A DNA stretch of 42,222 nt from contig CAZARN010000017.1 in NCBI GenBank assembly GCA_964487565.1, positions 1 through 42,222 of the forward strand. Direction: 5' to 3'. The DNA comes from Phil1 sp964487565 (GTDB lineage: Bacteria; Bacillota; Clostridia; Christensenellales; CAG-138). Position numbers and translations under genes: made by a program. Shown piece after piece: positions 32,790-41,769 of the stretch (positions are counted from its first letter, which is position 1; each line of letters opens with the position of its first letter). The notes beneath the pieces are model-generated. The model was not told the DNA's origin, ran no database searches, and saw nothing but the letters and a program-made list of their open reading frames with translations.

Positions 32790-32827
32790 TGCGGGAGCGG
32801 AGCGATCCGCCCCCGCATTTTTTTTAT
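32790..32827 (+). terminator. Terminator between lipoprotein and ATPase genes of the BMP-type importer
   Basis: TGCGGG + GCGGA pairs with TCCGC + CCCGCA (one A/C mismatch), GCGA loop, followed by eight T. It probably gives partial termination, keeping the receptor mRNA in excess of the transporter mRNA. Confidence 0.85.
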
Positions 32828-32846
32828 AAACCTAAAAGTTTTTGTG

Positions 32847-32876
32847 TTTACACCTGTACCCATGATGTGATACCAT
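32847..32876 (+). promoter_or_regulatory. Possible internal promoter of the importer ATPase/permease genes
   Basis: TTTACA (32847-32852), 18-bp spacer ending in TGA, TACCAT (32871-32876). An extended -10 of moderate quality, placed just after the terminator and 43 bases before the TTG start. Confidence 0.4.
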
Positions 32877-32919
32877 AGGTCTAGCAAATCTATATAAAAC
32901 ATATGAAAGGACGACTCGC

Positions 32920-34452
32920 TTGGAAACTTCATGCGCGATACGTTTGGTCGATATAACAAAGACCTTCGGCGAGGTGGTCGCGAACGATAAAGTTTCGCTT
33001 GACATTTGTCACGGCGAAATTCTTTCCCTGTTGGGAGAGAACGGCAGCGGCAAGACCACGCTTATGAACATGCTTTCCGGCATTTATTTGCCGGACAGCG
33101 GCCAGATCTATGTGGACGGGCGGCTTGTGTCCATCACTTCGCCAAGGGATGCGTTCAGTCTGGGCATAGGAATGATTCATCAGCATTTCAAGCTTGTGGA
33201 TCTTTTGAGCGCCGCTGAGAACATCATTTTGGGACTCAACGAGCATACGCTTGTGGACCTCAAGGGCGTGCGCGCGGCGGTGAAGGAAATATGCGATAAA
33301 TACGGCTTCGTCGTCGATCCTGACAAAAAGGTATACGACATGTCCGTATCTGAAAAGCAGACGCTCGAGATCGTGAAGGTGCTCTATCGCGGCGCGGATG
33401 TGCTCATCCTCGACGAGCCGACGGCCGTCCTTACCCCGCAGGAGACGGATAAGCTTTTCACCGTGATGCGCAACATGAAGGCGGACGGCAAATCGATCGT
33501 CATCATCACGCATAAGCTCCACGAGGTGATGGAGATATCGGATCGCGTCGCGGTGCTGAGAAAGGGACATTATATCGGCGACATAGCCACGGCCGATACG
33601 AATATACAGCAGCTCACGGACATGATGGTCGGCCGCGCGGTATCGCTCAACATCGACAGGCCGGAGCCGGCGGCACACGACGATCGTCTGGTTGTCAAAA
33701 ATCTTACGGTCATTGACGCGGACGGCGTCAAAAAGCTTGACAACGTGAGCTTTGAGGCCTTCGGCGGTGAGCTTTTGGGGATCGCGGGCATATCGGGCAG
33801 CGGACAGAAGGAGCTGCTTGAAGCCATCGCGGGCCTCCAGAAGGTCGATGATGGCGGCTCCATATTCTATACCCCCATGGGGGCGGAAAGCGGGGCGGAG
33901 CTTGCCGGCCGTTCGCCGCTCGACATAAAGAAAATGGGCGTGAGCCTTGCTTTTGTGCCCGAGGACAGGCTCGGCATGGGGCTTGTGGGCAGCATGGATC
34001 TGCCGGACAATATGATGCTGCGCAGTTACAGCAACGGGCACGGCATTTTCACGGACAGAAACAACCCGAAAAAGCTTGCGCAAACGGTGGTCGAGGAGCT
34101 TGAGGTGGTGACGCCGGGGCTTTCCACGCCTGTGAGGAAGCTTTCAGGCGGCAATGTGCAGAAGGTGCTCGTCGGGCGCGAGATCGCGCGCGAGCCTTCG
34201 CTTCTGATGACGGCATACGCCGTGCGCGGCCTTGACATAAACACGTCTTATACGATATATCGTCTGCTCAACGATCAAAAGAAGCGCGGCGCGGCCGTAA
34301 TATATGTCGGAGAGGATCTTGACGTGCTGCTCGAGCTGTGCGACAGGATACTCGTGCTCTGCGCCGGCCGTGTCAGCGGCGTGGTCGACGGGCGCAACAC
34401 CACCAAAGAAGAGGTGGGCCTTATGATGACGCACCTTGAGAGGGAGGCCTGA
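32920..34452 (+). CDS. BMP-type importer ATPase with two nucleotide-binding domains
   Basis: 510 aa, two fused ABC domains as in nucleoside and sugar importers of the CUT2/BMP class. Domain 1: Walker A GENGSGKTT (39-47), Q-loop MIHQHFKL, signature degenerate (MSVSEKQ for LSVGEQQ), Walker B VLILDEPTAVLTP. Domain 2: degenerate Walker A GISGSGQKE (typical of this class), signature LSGGNVQK, and MTAYAVRGLD where most relatives have a Gln-Pro-Thr-Arg-Gly-Leu-Asp motif. I place the start at TTG 32920 because it has AAAGGA 8 bases upstream and no ATG is in frame before residue 49. Cytoplasmic motor for the two permeases that follow. Confidence 0.92.
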   Translation: METSCAIRLVDITKTFGEVVANDKVSLDICHGEILSLLGENGSGKTTLMNMLSGIYLPDSGQIYVDGRLVSITSPRDAFSLGIGMIHQHFKLVDLLSAAENIILGLNEHTLVDLKGVRAAVKEICDKYGFVVDPDKKVYDMSVSEKQTLEIVKVLYRGADVLILDEPTAVLTPQETDKLFTVMRNMKADGKSIVIITHKLHEVMEISDRVAVLRKGHYIGDIATADTNIQQLTDMMVGRAVSLNIDRPEPAAHDDRLVVKNLTVIDADGVKKLDNVSFEAFGGELLGIAGISGSGQKELLEAIAGLQKVDDGGSIFYTPMGAESGAELAGRSPLDIKKMGVSLAFVPEDRLGMGLVGSMDLPDNMMLRSYSNGHGIFTDRNNPKKLAQTVVEELEVVTPGLSTPVRKLSGGNVQKVLVGREIAREPSLLMTAYAVRGLDINTSYTIYRLLNDQKKRGAAVIYVGEDLDVLLELCDRILVLCAGRVSGVVDGRNTTKEEVGLMMTHLEREA

Positions 34453-34455
34453 TCC

Positions 34456-35571
34456 ATGGCAAAGAATGAGATCCATGAACCCCTTGTGCGCATAAGCAAG
34501 CGCGCCTCGATCGAAACATGGAGATCCTGGGGCATACGCCTCATCGGACTGCTGCTTTCGCTCGTCGTATGCGGCGTCGTGATATTTGCTCTCACAGGGC
34601 TGAACCCGATCGCTGTATACGGGGCGATGGTAAAGGGCGCGCTCGGCACAACAAAGCGCCTTTGGGTCACTATCCGCGATATCATGATGCTCCTTTGCAT
34701 CTCAGTCGGCCTTGCCCCCGCGTTCAAAATGCGATTTTGGAACATCGGCGCCGAGGGTCAGATACTTGTCGGCGGCATTGTGACCGCGGCGTGCATGATA
34801 TATCTCGGAAAAACTGTACCGACAGGTCTGCTTTTGCCGATAATGTTCGTCGTAAGCGCCGTGATGGGCGGGATATGGGGCCTGATACCGGCGCTGTTCA
34901 AGGCGAAGTGGAACGCGAACGAAACGCTTTTCACGCTGATGATGAACTATATCGCGATCCAGTTCACGTCTTTCTTCGTGGCGGAATGGGAAAACCCTTT
35001 CGGCTCGAACACCGTGGGCATAATCAATCAGAACACGAAGGCGGGCTGGTTCCCGTCCCTGTTCGGCGAGATGTACGCGCTCAACGTCGTGCTCGTGCTG
35101 CTCATCGCCGTGGGCATGTATCTCTATCTCAAATACAGCAAGCACGGATATGAGATCGCCGTTGTCGGCGAAAGCGAGAACACGGCGCGCTATGCCGCGA
35201 TAAACGTCAAAAAGGTCATCATCCGCACGATGATCCTTTCCGGCGCGATATGCGGTATCGCAGGCTTCCTTGCCGTCGCCGGCGCGAGCCACACGATCTC
35301 GACAAGCACCGCCGGCGGGCGCGGCTTCGTCGCGATAATCGTGGCGTGGCTTTCCAAATTCAACAGCTTCGTGATGATACTCATTTCGGGTCTTCTCGTC
35401 TTCCTTGACAAGGGCGCGTCGCAGATCGCGTCGCAGTTCGATCTCAACGATTTCGTTTCCGAAATGATAACGGGCATAATCCTTTTCTTCATCCTGGGAA
35501 GCGAGTTTTTCATCAACTTCAAGGTCCGCTTCCGCGGCAGAAACGATAAGATCAGGGGGGCCGGAAAATGA
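34456..35571 (+). CDS. BMP-type importer permease 1
   Basis: 371 aa, about nine to ten membrane helices, BPD_transp_2 (branched-chain/CUT2-like) family. Cytoplasmic N terminus, first helix at about 26-48 (LIGLLLSLVVCGVVIFALTG), family motifs FWNIGAEGQILVGG (the permease EGQ motif) and AVGESENTARYAAINVKK-like VVGESENTARYA in the coupling loop. ATG 34456 lies 3 bases after the ATPase stop with GGGAGG upstream, and the stop overlaps the next start (ATGA). The closest functional analogues are guanosine/nucleoside importers. Confidence 0.93.
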   Translation: MAKNEIHEPLVRISKRASIETWRSWGIRLIGLLLSLVVCGVVIFALTGLNPIAVYGAMVKGALGTTKRLWVTIRDIMMLLCISVGLAPAFKMRFWNIGAEGQILVGGIVTAACMIYLGKTVPTGLLLPIMFVVSAVMGGIWGLIPALFKAKWNANETLFTLMMNYIAIQFTSFFVAEWENPFGSNTVGIINQNTKAGWFPSLFGEMYALNVVLVLLIAVGMYLYLKYSKHGYEIAVVGESENTARYAAINVKKVIIRTMILSGAICGIAGFLAVAGASHTISTSTAGGRGFVAIIVAWLSKFNSFVMILISGLLVFLDKGASQIASQFDLNDFVSEMITGIILFFILGSEFFINFKVRFRGRNDKIRGAGK

Positions 35572-36554
35572 CGCAGTTCATATCGCTTATTCAGGCGGCC
35601 GTGGTGTTCGGCACGGTCATTCTCTTCGGCGCGACAGGCGAGATACTTGCCGAAAAGTCGGGCAATCTCAACCTCGGCGTGCCCGGCATAATGTATCTCG
35701 GCGGCATCGCGGGCCTCATCGCTGCGTTTCTCTATGAGAACAACGCGGCGGCGCCCGACGCAACGGTAGCCCTTATATTGACCCTTGCGGCGTCGTTTGC
35801 GGGGTCGATGATCGGCGGCCTCATATACTCCGTGCTGACGATCACGCTGCGCGCAAATCAAAACGTCACAGGCCTTACGCTCACAATCTTCGGCGGCGGG
35901 TTTGCGAACCTTTTCGGCGGCACGCTCAACAAGATGGCCGGCGGCGCAGGCCAGATCTCGGTCGCCCTGACAAGCGGTGCGGTGCGCACCAACATCCCCT
36001 TCCTCTCAACGGAAACGGGCATAATCGGCAAGATATTCTTCTCATACGGCTTCCTCGTGTATCTTGCGATCGTGATCGCCTGCATCGTGGCATGGGTCAT
36101 CAACCGCACGAGTGTGGGCCTCAACCTGCGCGCCGTGGGCGAGAACCCCGCGACGGCGGACGCCGCGGGCATCAGCGTCACGAAGTACAAATACCTCGCG
36201 ACCTGCATCGGCGGCGGCATATCGGGCCTTGGCGGGTTGTATTATACGATGGATTACATAAAGGGCACATGGTCCACGGATGGCAGCATCGAACGCCTCG
36301 GCTGGCTGGCCGTCGCGCTCGTCATATTCGCGACGTGGAAACCGCGCCGCGCCATATGGGGCTCATACCTTTTCGGCGCGCTGTTCTGGCTGTACTTCTA
36401 TATCCCCGGCCTCACAAGAAGCTCGCAGGAGCTTTTCAAGATGCTGCCGTATGTTGTCACGATAATCGTGCTCATTGTCGTTTCATTGCGTCACAGGCGT
36501 GAGGATCAGCCCCCGACGAGCCTCGGCCTGCCGTATTTCAGAGAGGAACGATAG
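35568..36554 (+). CDS. BMP-type importer permease 2
   Basis: 328 aa, second BPD_transp_2 permease. Opening helix with GATGEILAEKSGNLNLGVPGIMYLGG (the EILAEKSG.LNLG motif typical of this partner), TLTIFGGGFANLFGG, coupling motif LNLRAVGENPATADAAGISV and conserved RLGWLAVALVIFATWKP. It overlaps permease 1 by 4 bases. Last gene of the importer operon, followed by a strong terminator. Confidence 0.94.
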   Translation: MTQFISLIQAAVVFGTVILFGATGEILAEKSGNLNLGVPGIMYLGGIAGLIAAFLYENNAAAPDATVALILTLAASFAGSMIGGLIYSVLTITLRANQNVTGLTLTIFGGGFANLFGGTLNKMAGGAGQISVALTSGAVRTNIPFLSTETGIIGKIFFSYGFLVYLAIVIACIVAWVINRTSVGLNLRAVGENPATADAAGISVTKYKYLATCIGGGISGLGGLYYTMDYIKGTWSTDGSIERLGWLAVALVIFATWKPRRAIWGSYLFGALFWLYFYIPGLTRSSQELFKMLPYVVTIIVLIVVSLRHRREDQPPTSLGLPYFREER

Positions 36555-36582
36555 CGCGCGGACCCTTCTTCAAACGCATGAG

Positions 36583-36608
36583 GCCGCCCTTTACGGGCGG
36601 CTTTTTTG
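36583..36608 (+). terminator. Rho-independent terminator after the BMP-type importer operon
   Basis: GCCGCCC (36583-36589), loop TTTAC, GGGCGGC (36595-36601), then TTTTTTG. Confidence 0.92.
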
Positions 36609-36667
36609 CGCCCTGAAACGGCTGTGAACTTTTGCACTCAATCGGGAAAAAATACCCGGAGCATGTG

Positions 36668-36676
36668 TGATATAAT
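36668..36676 (+). promoter_or_regulatory. Extended -10 promoter of the HAD hydrolase gene
   Basis: TGA-TATAAT, consensus extended -10, leader about 30 bases; no clear -35 and only a weak ribosome site (GGGG) before ATG 36715. Confidence 0.5.
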
Positions 36677-36714
36677 CCGAGCGTAAAGAAAAACGACGAT
36701 TCCGGGGTTATATT

Positions 36715-37524
36715 ATGAAATCGATCAGGACGATTGTGTTTGATCTCGACGGAACCATATATCAGAATCTTTCCTTTCACAGGGATTATATAGGTTTCCT
36801 CACCGAGGGAACAGACAAGGCGTCCTGGCGGGACGCGCTCATTGCGTTTACGGAGCGGGTTTTTTCGGGCCGCGCGCTTGTGATGAACGCGCTTTATAAA
36901 AATGCGAGACTTGAAGAAGCGGACGGCGCGTCGCCGGAAGACTTTTTCGCAGCGCTTGAGCGCGCGTATGCGCCCGAAGCTGCCGCGGAGGATATGCCCC
37001 CGAAGGATAAATATACCTATCTTGGGGACGCATGGGCGGTGGTGACGCTGCTCGGCGAGACGCTCGGCCTTTTTTATGCCGACAGGTGCAACGAGGTTTA
37101 CCGCAGGACGCGCGCGAAGATGGAAGAAGACGGCATGTGCGGCGACGCCGTGCTTTTTGAGGCGATAAAACGCGCTGGGGAAAGGTATGAGACCGTGCTT
37201 TTGAGCAACTCCTATGAGAAGACCGCGCGTGAGTTCATGCGTCAGCTCGGTTTTGACGGGGCGTTCGACAGGATGGGCTTCAGCGCAAACAAGCCTTACG
37301 GCCTTGTGGAAGCGTTACGGGAGCAGTGCCCGCGCGCGCTTGACGAGCCGCAGAGCGTGCTGACGATAGGCGATCACGCGTTCAACGACCTTATTCCGCT
37401 TGCGGAGCTTGGCTGCCGCACGCTGTGGATAAACCCTTATGAAGGGATAAACACGGCGCCGCATGACGATACGGTGAAAACCCTGCGCGAGCTGGCCGCG
37501 TATCTTGACGCCCTTAGGGACTGA
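36715..37524 (+). CDS. HAD-family phosphatase (pyrimidine 5'-nucleotidase-like)
   Basis: 269 aa. HAD motifs in order: I VFDLDGTIYQN (nucleophile Asp10, acid Asp12), an alpha-helical cap at about 20-130, II VLLSNSYEK, III Lys in SANKPYG, and IV TIGDHAFNDLIP. The helical cap and the TIYQN start resemble pyrimidine 5'-nucleotidases and phosphoglycolate-type phosphatases. Its place right after a nucleoside-type importer would fit a nucleotide-salvage role, but it has its own promoter and lies beyond a terminator, so the link is only positional. Confidence 0.87.
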   Translation: MKSIRTIVFDLDGTIYQNLSFHRDYIGFLTEGTDKASWRDALIAFTERVFSGRALVMNALYKNARLEEADGASPEDFFAALERAYAPEAAAEDMPPKDKYTYLGDAWAVVTLLGETLGLFYADRCNEVYRRTRAKMEEDGMCGDAVLFEAIKRAGERYETVLLSNSYEKTAREFMRQLGFDGAFDRMGFSANKPYGLVEALREQCPRALDEPQSVLTIGDHAFNDLIPLAELGCRTLWINPYEGINTAPHDDTVKTLRELAAYLDALRD

Positions 37525-37575
37525 CGCGCGCCTTGCCGGGTTTTATAGATTTACCAAATAAACAGGAGGTAAAAA

Positions 37576-38937
37576 ATGAAAAAGACACTTGCGATCATCC
37601 TTGCCGTCGTTTTCGCGCTGACCATGCTCGGAGCGTGCGCTTCGAAGCCTGAAGCCACCGTGGACGAGCCGCAGCAGACCGAGGCCGCCGCAACCGCAGC
37701 CCCGGAGACCACCGGCGCAGAGACCGGCGCCGAAGAGACCGGCGAAAAGATCCAGATAGTTTATTGGAACACCCTGACCGATCATCACCTTGAGGCGATG
37801 CAGGCCATCGTTGACGCCTTCAACGCTTCCCAGGAAAAGTATGAGGTCGTCATCGAGTCCCAGACGTATTCGGAATTTGACGCGAAGCTCCTTCAGAGCG
37901 TGTCAAACGGCGTCGGCCCGGACATGACCACCATGTTCCCCTCCACCGCCGTGAACTATATCAACGAGGGTTACCTCTATGATATGACAAGCTTTGTGAA
38001 CGATCCCGAGATCGGCATACCCAACTTCAAAGAGGATATCACAGGCTCCCTTTATGACGAGATCACTCAGTGGGGCGACAACGGCCTGTATTTGATCCCC
38101 GCCACAAGCACCGGCGAGGTCCTCTTCTACAACAAGACCATGTTCGACGCCCTCGGACTTTCAGCCCCCACAACGTGGAGCGAAGTCGAAACGTGCGCAA
38201 AGGCCATCTATGACGCTTACGGCGTTGCGGGCTTCGGCACCGATTCAATAACCGATACCTTCCAGTGCCTCATCACGCAGGCGGGTTCCGGCTACATCGA
38301 TGCGGCGAACAAGACCCTGGCCATCGACCGTGACATCGCCATCGAAAAGCTCAACTGGTTTGCGGATGGCGTCAAGGCCGGTTACTTCCGTCTTGTCGGC
38401 GAAGATTTCTACTTCTCCAACCCGTTCGGCAGCCAGGCTGTGGGCATGTATATCGGCTCCTCCGCGGGCGTCGACTACGTTTATGCCGCCATACCCGAGG
38501 GCGAAGGTTCCTTTGAGGTCGGTTGCTGCCCCATCCCGCAGGAAGGCCCTGTGAAGTATATTTCAAGCTGGGCGAGCGGCTATGTCTGCCTTTCAACGGA
38601 TGAAGAACATGCGAAGGGCGTGTATGAATTCCTGAAGTACCTCATTTCCACGGATGTCAGCGTGCAGTGGGCAGAGGCGTTCGGCAGCGTGCCCCCGTAT
38701 GCTCCCGCGCTTGAGGATGCAAACTTCAAGGCTTATGCCGAAACCAACATCGCCGTCAAGGCGCTCTCCGAAGAGATCCAGTACACCGGCTGCCTCGCGA
38801 GCATCGCAGGCTCCGGCACGGTGCGCACCGAGATCGACAAGATGGTGCAGAGCGTGTCACTCGGCGTTTCCGACGCCGAAACCGCTTATGATGCGTTCGT
38901 CGCGGCTTCCAACGCGGCGCTTGCCGAGGGCAACTGA
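37576..38937 (+). CDS. Extracellular solute-binding lipoprotein, family 1 (carbohydrate type)
   Basis: 453 aa. Signal peptide MKKTLAIILAVVFALTMLGAC with lipobox Cys21, then an acidic Ala/Thr/Glu linker (24-58) and the family 1 binding fold: IQIVYWNTLTDHHLEAMQAIV, VIESQTYSEFDAKLLQSVSNG, GPDMTTMFPS, LYLIPATSTGEVLFYNKTMFDALGL and the C-terminal SWASGYVCLSTDEEHAKGVYEFLKYL. It binds a sugar-like or glycerol-phosphate-like ligand outside the cell for a CUT1-type importer whose ATPase gene starts at 41770. ATG 37576 has AGGAGG 7 bases upstream. Codon use is biased like the other lipoprotein gene. A strong stem-loop follows it. Confidence 0.92.
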   Translation: MKKTLAIILAVVFALTMLGACASKPEATVDEPQQTEAAATAAPETTGAETGAEETGEKIQIVYWNTLTDHHLEAMQAIVDAFNASQEKYEVVIESQTYSEFDAKLLQSVSNGVGPDMTTMFPSTAVNYINEGYLYDMTSFVNDPEIGIPNFKEDITGSLYDEITQWGDNGLYLIPATSTGEVLFYNKTMFDALGLSAPTTWSEVETCAKAIYDAYGVAGFGTDSITDTFQCLITQAGSGYIDAANKTLAIDRDIAIEKLNWFADGVKAGYFRLVGEDFYFSNPFGSQAVGMYIGSSAGVDYVYAAIPEGEGSFEVGCCPIPQEGPVKYISSWASGYVCLSTDEEHAKGVYEFLKYLISTDVSVQWAEAFGSVPPYAPALEDANFKAYAETNIAVKALSEEIQYTGCLASIAGSGTVRTEIDKMVQSVSLGVSDAETAYDAFVAASNAALAEGN

Positions 38938-38974
38938 GACGGCTGCAAACGACAACAGAACATGATATCCGCGC

Positions 38975-39007
38975 CCGGAGAACTGCCGCCTGACGGCGGT
39001 TCTCCGG
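38975..39007 (+). repeat. Strong stem-loop between solute-binding protein gene and downstream genes
   Basis: CCGGAGAAC (38975-38983) pairs with GTTCTCCGG (38999-39007), extended inward by a T/G pair and GCCG/CGGC, loop CCTGA: a 14-bp stem. No T-run follows (CGTCTTTC), so it is more likely a 3'-end protector or partial attenuator than a terminator, as found after binding-protein genes in many ABC operons. Confidence 0.8.
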
Positions 39008-39031
39008 CGTCTTTCAAGGGAGAATGAGGTA

Positions 39032-40480
39032 ATGCCCAAAATGCAAAAGCCCCGCACGGAGTTTATAATGTACGCAGGTCAGCGCACCATCGGCGGCGTG
39101 ATATTTTCCGTCACATACGGCAAAAGCCGCGTCGTGCTGGAGTTCGGTTCCGCCTATGATCCGGCGACGGCCGTTTTTGACGGCATCGTGGAGCCGAGGG
39201 ACAGAAACTACGTCCGCGACATGCTCAAAGTCGGCCTTCTGCCCGCCATTGACGGCGTCTACCGCCGGGAGGATCTCGGCGATTATCCCCTCATCAGCGC
39301 CGAGGAAAGCGAGCTTGAAACGGCCGTGTTCATCACGCACCTGCACCTTGACCATATGGCGCTTATAGGCACGATCGCGCCCGAAGTGCCCGTGTATATG
39401 CACCGCAACGCCGTGACGATCGAGCGCGCGCTTGAGAAAACGGGCGAGGGCGTGCGCACGCTTGAGCGCGGCTATACGGATGTTGTGCCGGGCAAGGCCG
39501 TGCGCGTGGGCGAGATAGAGGTGCTTCCCATAATCTGCCGGGACACGAGCTATTGCGATTTTGCGTATCTCATCACGACCCCGGACGGCACGATACATTG
39601 GACGGGCGACCTGTGCCTGCACTCCGTACAGGCTGAAAAGACCTTCGCCCAGATGGAGCTTCTCAAAAAGAAGAAAATTGACGTGATGCTGTGCGACTGC
39701 ACGTCTTTCATGGATTCGGTGCTTGGCCTGATGTATGAGGACTGCTCAAACGCGCGCATACTTCCCTCAAGGGAGATACCGGAAGGCATGCTTTCGGAAA
39801 AGGCGTTTTACGACGGACTTTACGCGAATATCGAAGATCACGCGGGCGGGCTTTGCGTGTTCAATTATTATCAGCGGGAGATGGACGACGCGGGAATGTT
39901 CATGAAATGGGCGGGAATGTCCGGCAGGAAATGCGTGTTCGAGCCTGACGCAGCGTATGTCGTTTATAAATTTTTCAACATAAGGCCTTATGTTTATTAT
40001 CCGGATTCCGCGCGTTATAAATCCGACGCGGACTGGCTCGCGGAGCTAAGAGAGAACTCGACGGCGGTGACGAACGAAGAGATATGGCAGAACCCCGGCG
40101 GTTATCTGCTGCAAAACTCATACCGCCATATCATGGAGCTGATGGGTCTGCCAAACACAGGCGCCGCTTACATACACGCGGACGGGATACCGATTGGGGA
40201 TTTCGATCCCGCGTATAAAAACATGGTGAACATAGTCAAAAGGGCGGGATTTGAGTACATAACGTTCTTCTGCGAAAACTATTTCGGTCACGGCTATCCG
40301 CCGCAGGTCAAGTATTTTGTGGATGAAGTGGATCCCCGCGTGCTCATACCCTGCCATTCATATAATCCGGAAAGGCTGAAGCCCAAAAACGGAGTGCAGC
40401 TTTTGCCGGAACCTTACAGAAAATACATACTTGAGGATCACACGCTGCGTATGGCCGGCGAGGAGGTAACGCATGAGTAA
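39032..40480 (+). CDS. Metallo-beta-lactamase-fold hydrolase, RNase J/beta-CASP-like layout
   Basis: 482 aa. The metal-binding motif THLHLDHMALIG (His103, His105, Asp107, His108) is intact, followed by HWTGDLCLHS (the conserved Gly-Asp metal ligand) and a long insertion (about 215-400). The C-terminal VLIPCHSYNPERLKP resembles the closing histidine motif of RNase J/beta-CASP enzymes, so the overall plan is MBL, inserted domain, MBL return. It is not a canonical RNase J: the C-terminal domain is missing and context is metabolic. Substrate unknown; a phosphodiester or lactone is plausible from the neighbouring phosphodiesterase. ATG 39032; GAGG close upstream and GGGAG further up. Its stop overlaps the next start by 8 bases. 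Confidence 0.8.
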   Translation: MPKMQKPRTEFIMYAGQRTIGGVIFSVTYGKSRVVLEFGSAYDPATAVFDGIVEPRDRNYVRDMLKVGLLPAIDGVYRREDLGDYPLISAEESELETAVFITHLHLDHMALIGTIAPEVPVYMHRNAVTIERALEKTGEGVRTLERGYTDVVPGKAVRVGEIEVLPIICRDTSYCDFAYLITTPDGTIHWTGDLCLHSVQAEKTFAQMELLKKKKIDVMLCDCTSFMDSVLGLMYEDCSNARILPSREIPEGMLSEKAFYDGLYANIEDHAGGLCVFNYYQREMDDAGMFMKWAGMSGRKCVFEPDAAYVVYKFFNIRPYVYYPDSARYKSDADWLAELRENSTAVTNEEIWQNPGGYLLQNSYRHIMELMGLPNTGAAYIHADGIPIGDFDPAYKNMVNIVKRAGFEYITFFCENYFGHGYPPQVKYFVDEVDPRVLIPCHSYNPERLKPKNGVQLLPEPYRKYILEDHTLRMAGEEVTHE

Positions 40481-41765
40481 GCTTTTGGTGTTCTGCATCG
40501 ACGCGCTTTGCGCGCGCGACGCGGAGGAAATGCAGAAGATGCCGCATTTCGGGCCGTATATGGAAAAGGCGTCCCGCGTGGCGTCGATCGAACCCGTGTG
40601 GCCGGCGCTCACTTACTGCTGCCACACGTCGATACTGACGGGCTGCTATGTTGCCCGGCACGGCATAACGCACAACGAGAAGCTGCGCCGCGGCGGCGTT
40701 TTCGGGGAGCCGTGGTTCTGCATGAAGAGCGACGTAAAAACGCCGACGCTGCTTGACGCCGCGCGCGCGCACGGCCTCACCGCCTGTTCGCTTTCGTGGC
40801 CGGTGTCGGGAGGCGCGGATTATGAGATGAACATGCCCATGATCGTACCTTACCACTATACCGGCTGGGAGCCTGAAAAATGGCTTCGCGGCACGGCGAC
40901 GGACAACCTCATGCAGAGGTATTTCCACAAGCACGGCCGCCACATAAAGGGGCCGGACAGGAGCCTTGATCTTTACACGATGGCGCTCGCGCTCGATATA
41001 CTTGAGGATTTTGAACAACCGGACGTGATGCTCGTCAAAATGTGCGATCTCGATTCCGCGCGCCATACATACGGCGTGTATAACGCGCATGTTTCGGATC
41101 AGCTCAGGAAGCATGACGAGGAGTTCGGCGCGATCATTGAAACGCTGCGGCGCAAGGGCACGCTGGACGAAACCAACATCGTGATACTCGGCGATCACGG
41201 ACAGACGGACGTTGAGGACGTGCTGCTCATAAACGTGCTTTTGCGGCAGGCGGGCTTCATAAGAACGGATGCGGACGGCAAGGTGGAAAGCTTTGACGCG
41301 ATCGCCCATTCAACGGGGCTTTGCGCGTATATCGAGCTTTCGGATCCGCATGATGCGGCGCTCAAGGCCGTCGTGAGGGAATATCTCGGCTCCCTCATGC
41401 ACGACGAGCGCATAAAGCTTGCATACGTCATGGACGCCGATGAGGCGCTGGAGCGTTTCGGCGTGGCGGGGCCGTTTGATTTCATAATCGAAAGCACCCT
41501 GCCGATATCATTCGGTGAAAGGCTCGACTGCGAGAGCGTATGGGCAAGCAAAATACCGGGCGATCACAAAACGGGCGCGGCAACGCACGGCGGCAGCCCG
41601 TCGCGCGAGGAACTGACCACGTTCATGGCGGCGGGGCCCGACGTAGCAACGGGAGTGGTCGTGCAGCGGCGTTCGATGGTGGATGAAGCGCCGACAATGG
41701 CAAAAATGCTGGGCTTCACGATGCAGGGCACGGACGGAAAAGCGATCGATGAGATATTGAGGTGA
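40473..41765 (+). CDS. Alkaline-phosphatase-superfamily phosphodiesterase (nucleotide pyrophosphatase/phosphodiesterase type)
   Basis: 430 aa, no signal peptide, so cytoplasmic. Metal ligand Asp10 in VFCIDAL, nucleophile region WPALTYCCHTSILTGCY with probable Thr47, KMCDLDSARHTYGVYN, and IVILGDHGQTDVED (Asp/His metal ligands), then late TGAATHGGSPSREELTTFMAAGP with the third histidine: the standard order of the type I phosphodiesterase/NPP and phosphonoacetate-hydrolase groups. It hydrolyses a phosphodiester, phosphomonoester or phosphonate. ATG 40473 has GAGGAGGTAA upstream inside the MBL gene (8-base overlap), so the two enzymes are co-translated, presumably acting on the compound imported by the flanking ABC system. 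Confidence 0.88.
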   Translation: MSKLLVFCIDALCARDAEEMQKMPHFGPYMEKASRVASIEPVWPALTYCCHTSILTGCYVARHGITHNEKLRRGGVFGEPWFCMKSDVKTPTLLDAARAHGLTACSLSWPVSGGADYEMNMPMIVPYHYTGWEPEKWLRGTATDNLMQRYFHKHGRHIKGPDRSLDLYTMALALDILEDFEQPDVMLVKMCDLDSARHTYGVYNAHVSDQLRKHDEEFGAIIETLRRKGTLDETNIVILGDHGQTDVEDVLLINVLLRQAGFIRTDADGKVESFDAIAHSTGLCAYIELSDPHDAALKAVVREYLGSLMHDERIKLAYVMDADEALERFGVAGPFDFIIESTLPISFGERLDCESVWASKIPGDHKTGAATHGGSPSREELTTFMAAGPDVATGVVVQRRSMVDEAPTMAKMLGFTMQGTDGKAIDEILR

Positions 41766-41769
41766 GCAT

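Noticed and set aside
32929..34083. 384-codon minus-strand frame opposite the importer ATPase
   Set aside because: Antisense shadow of a gene with Walker and signature motifs; His/Arg-rich translation.
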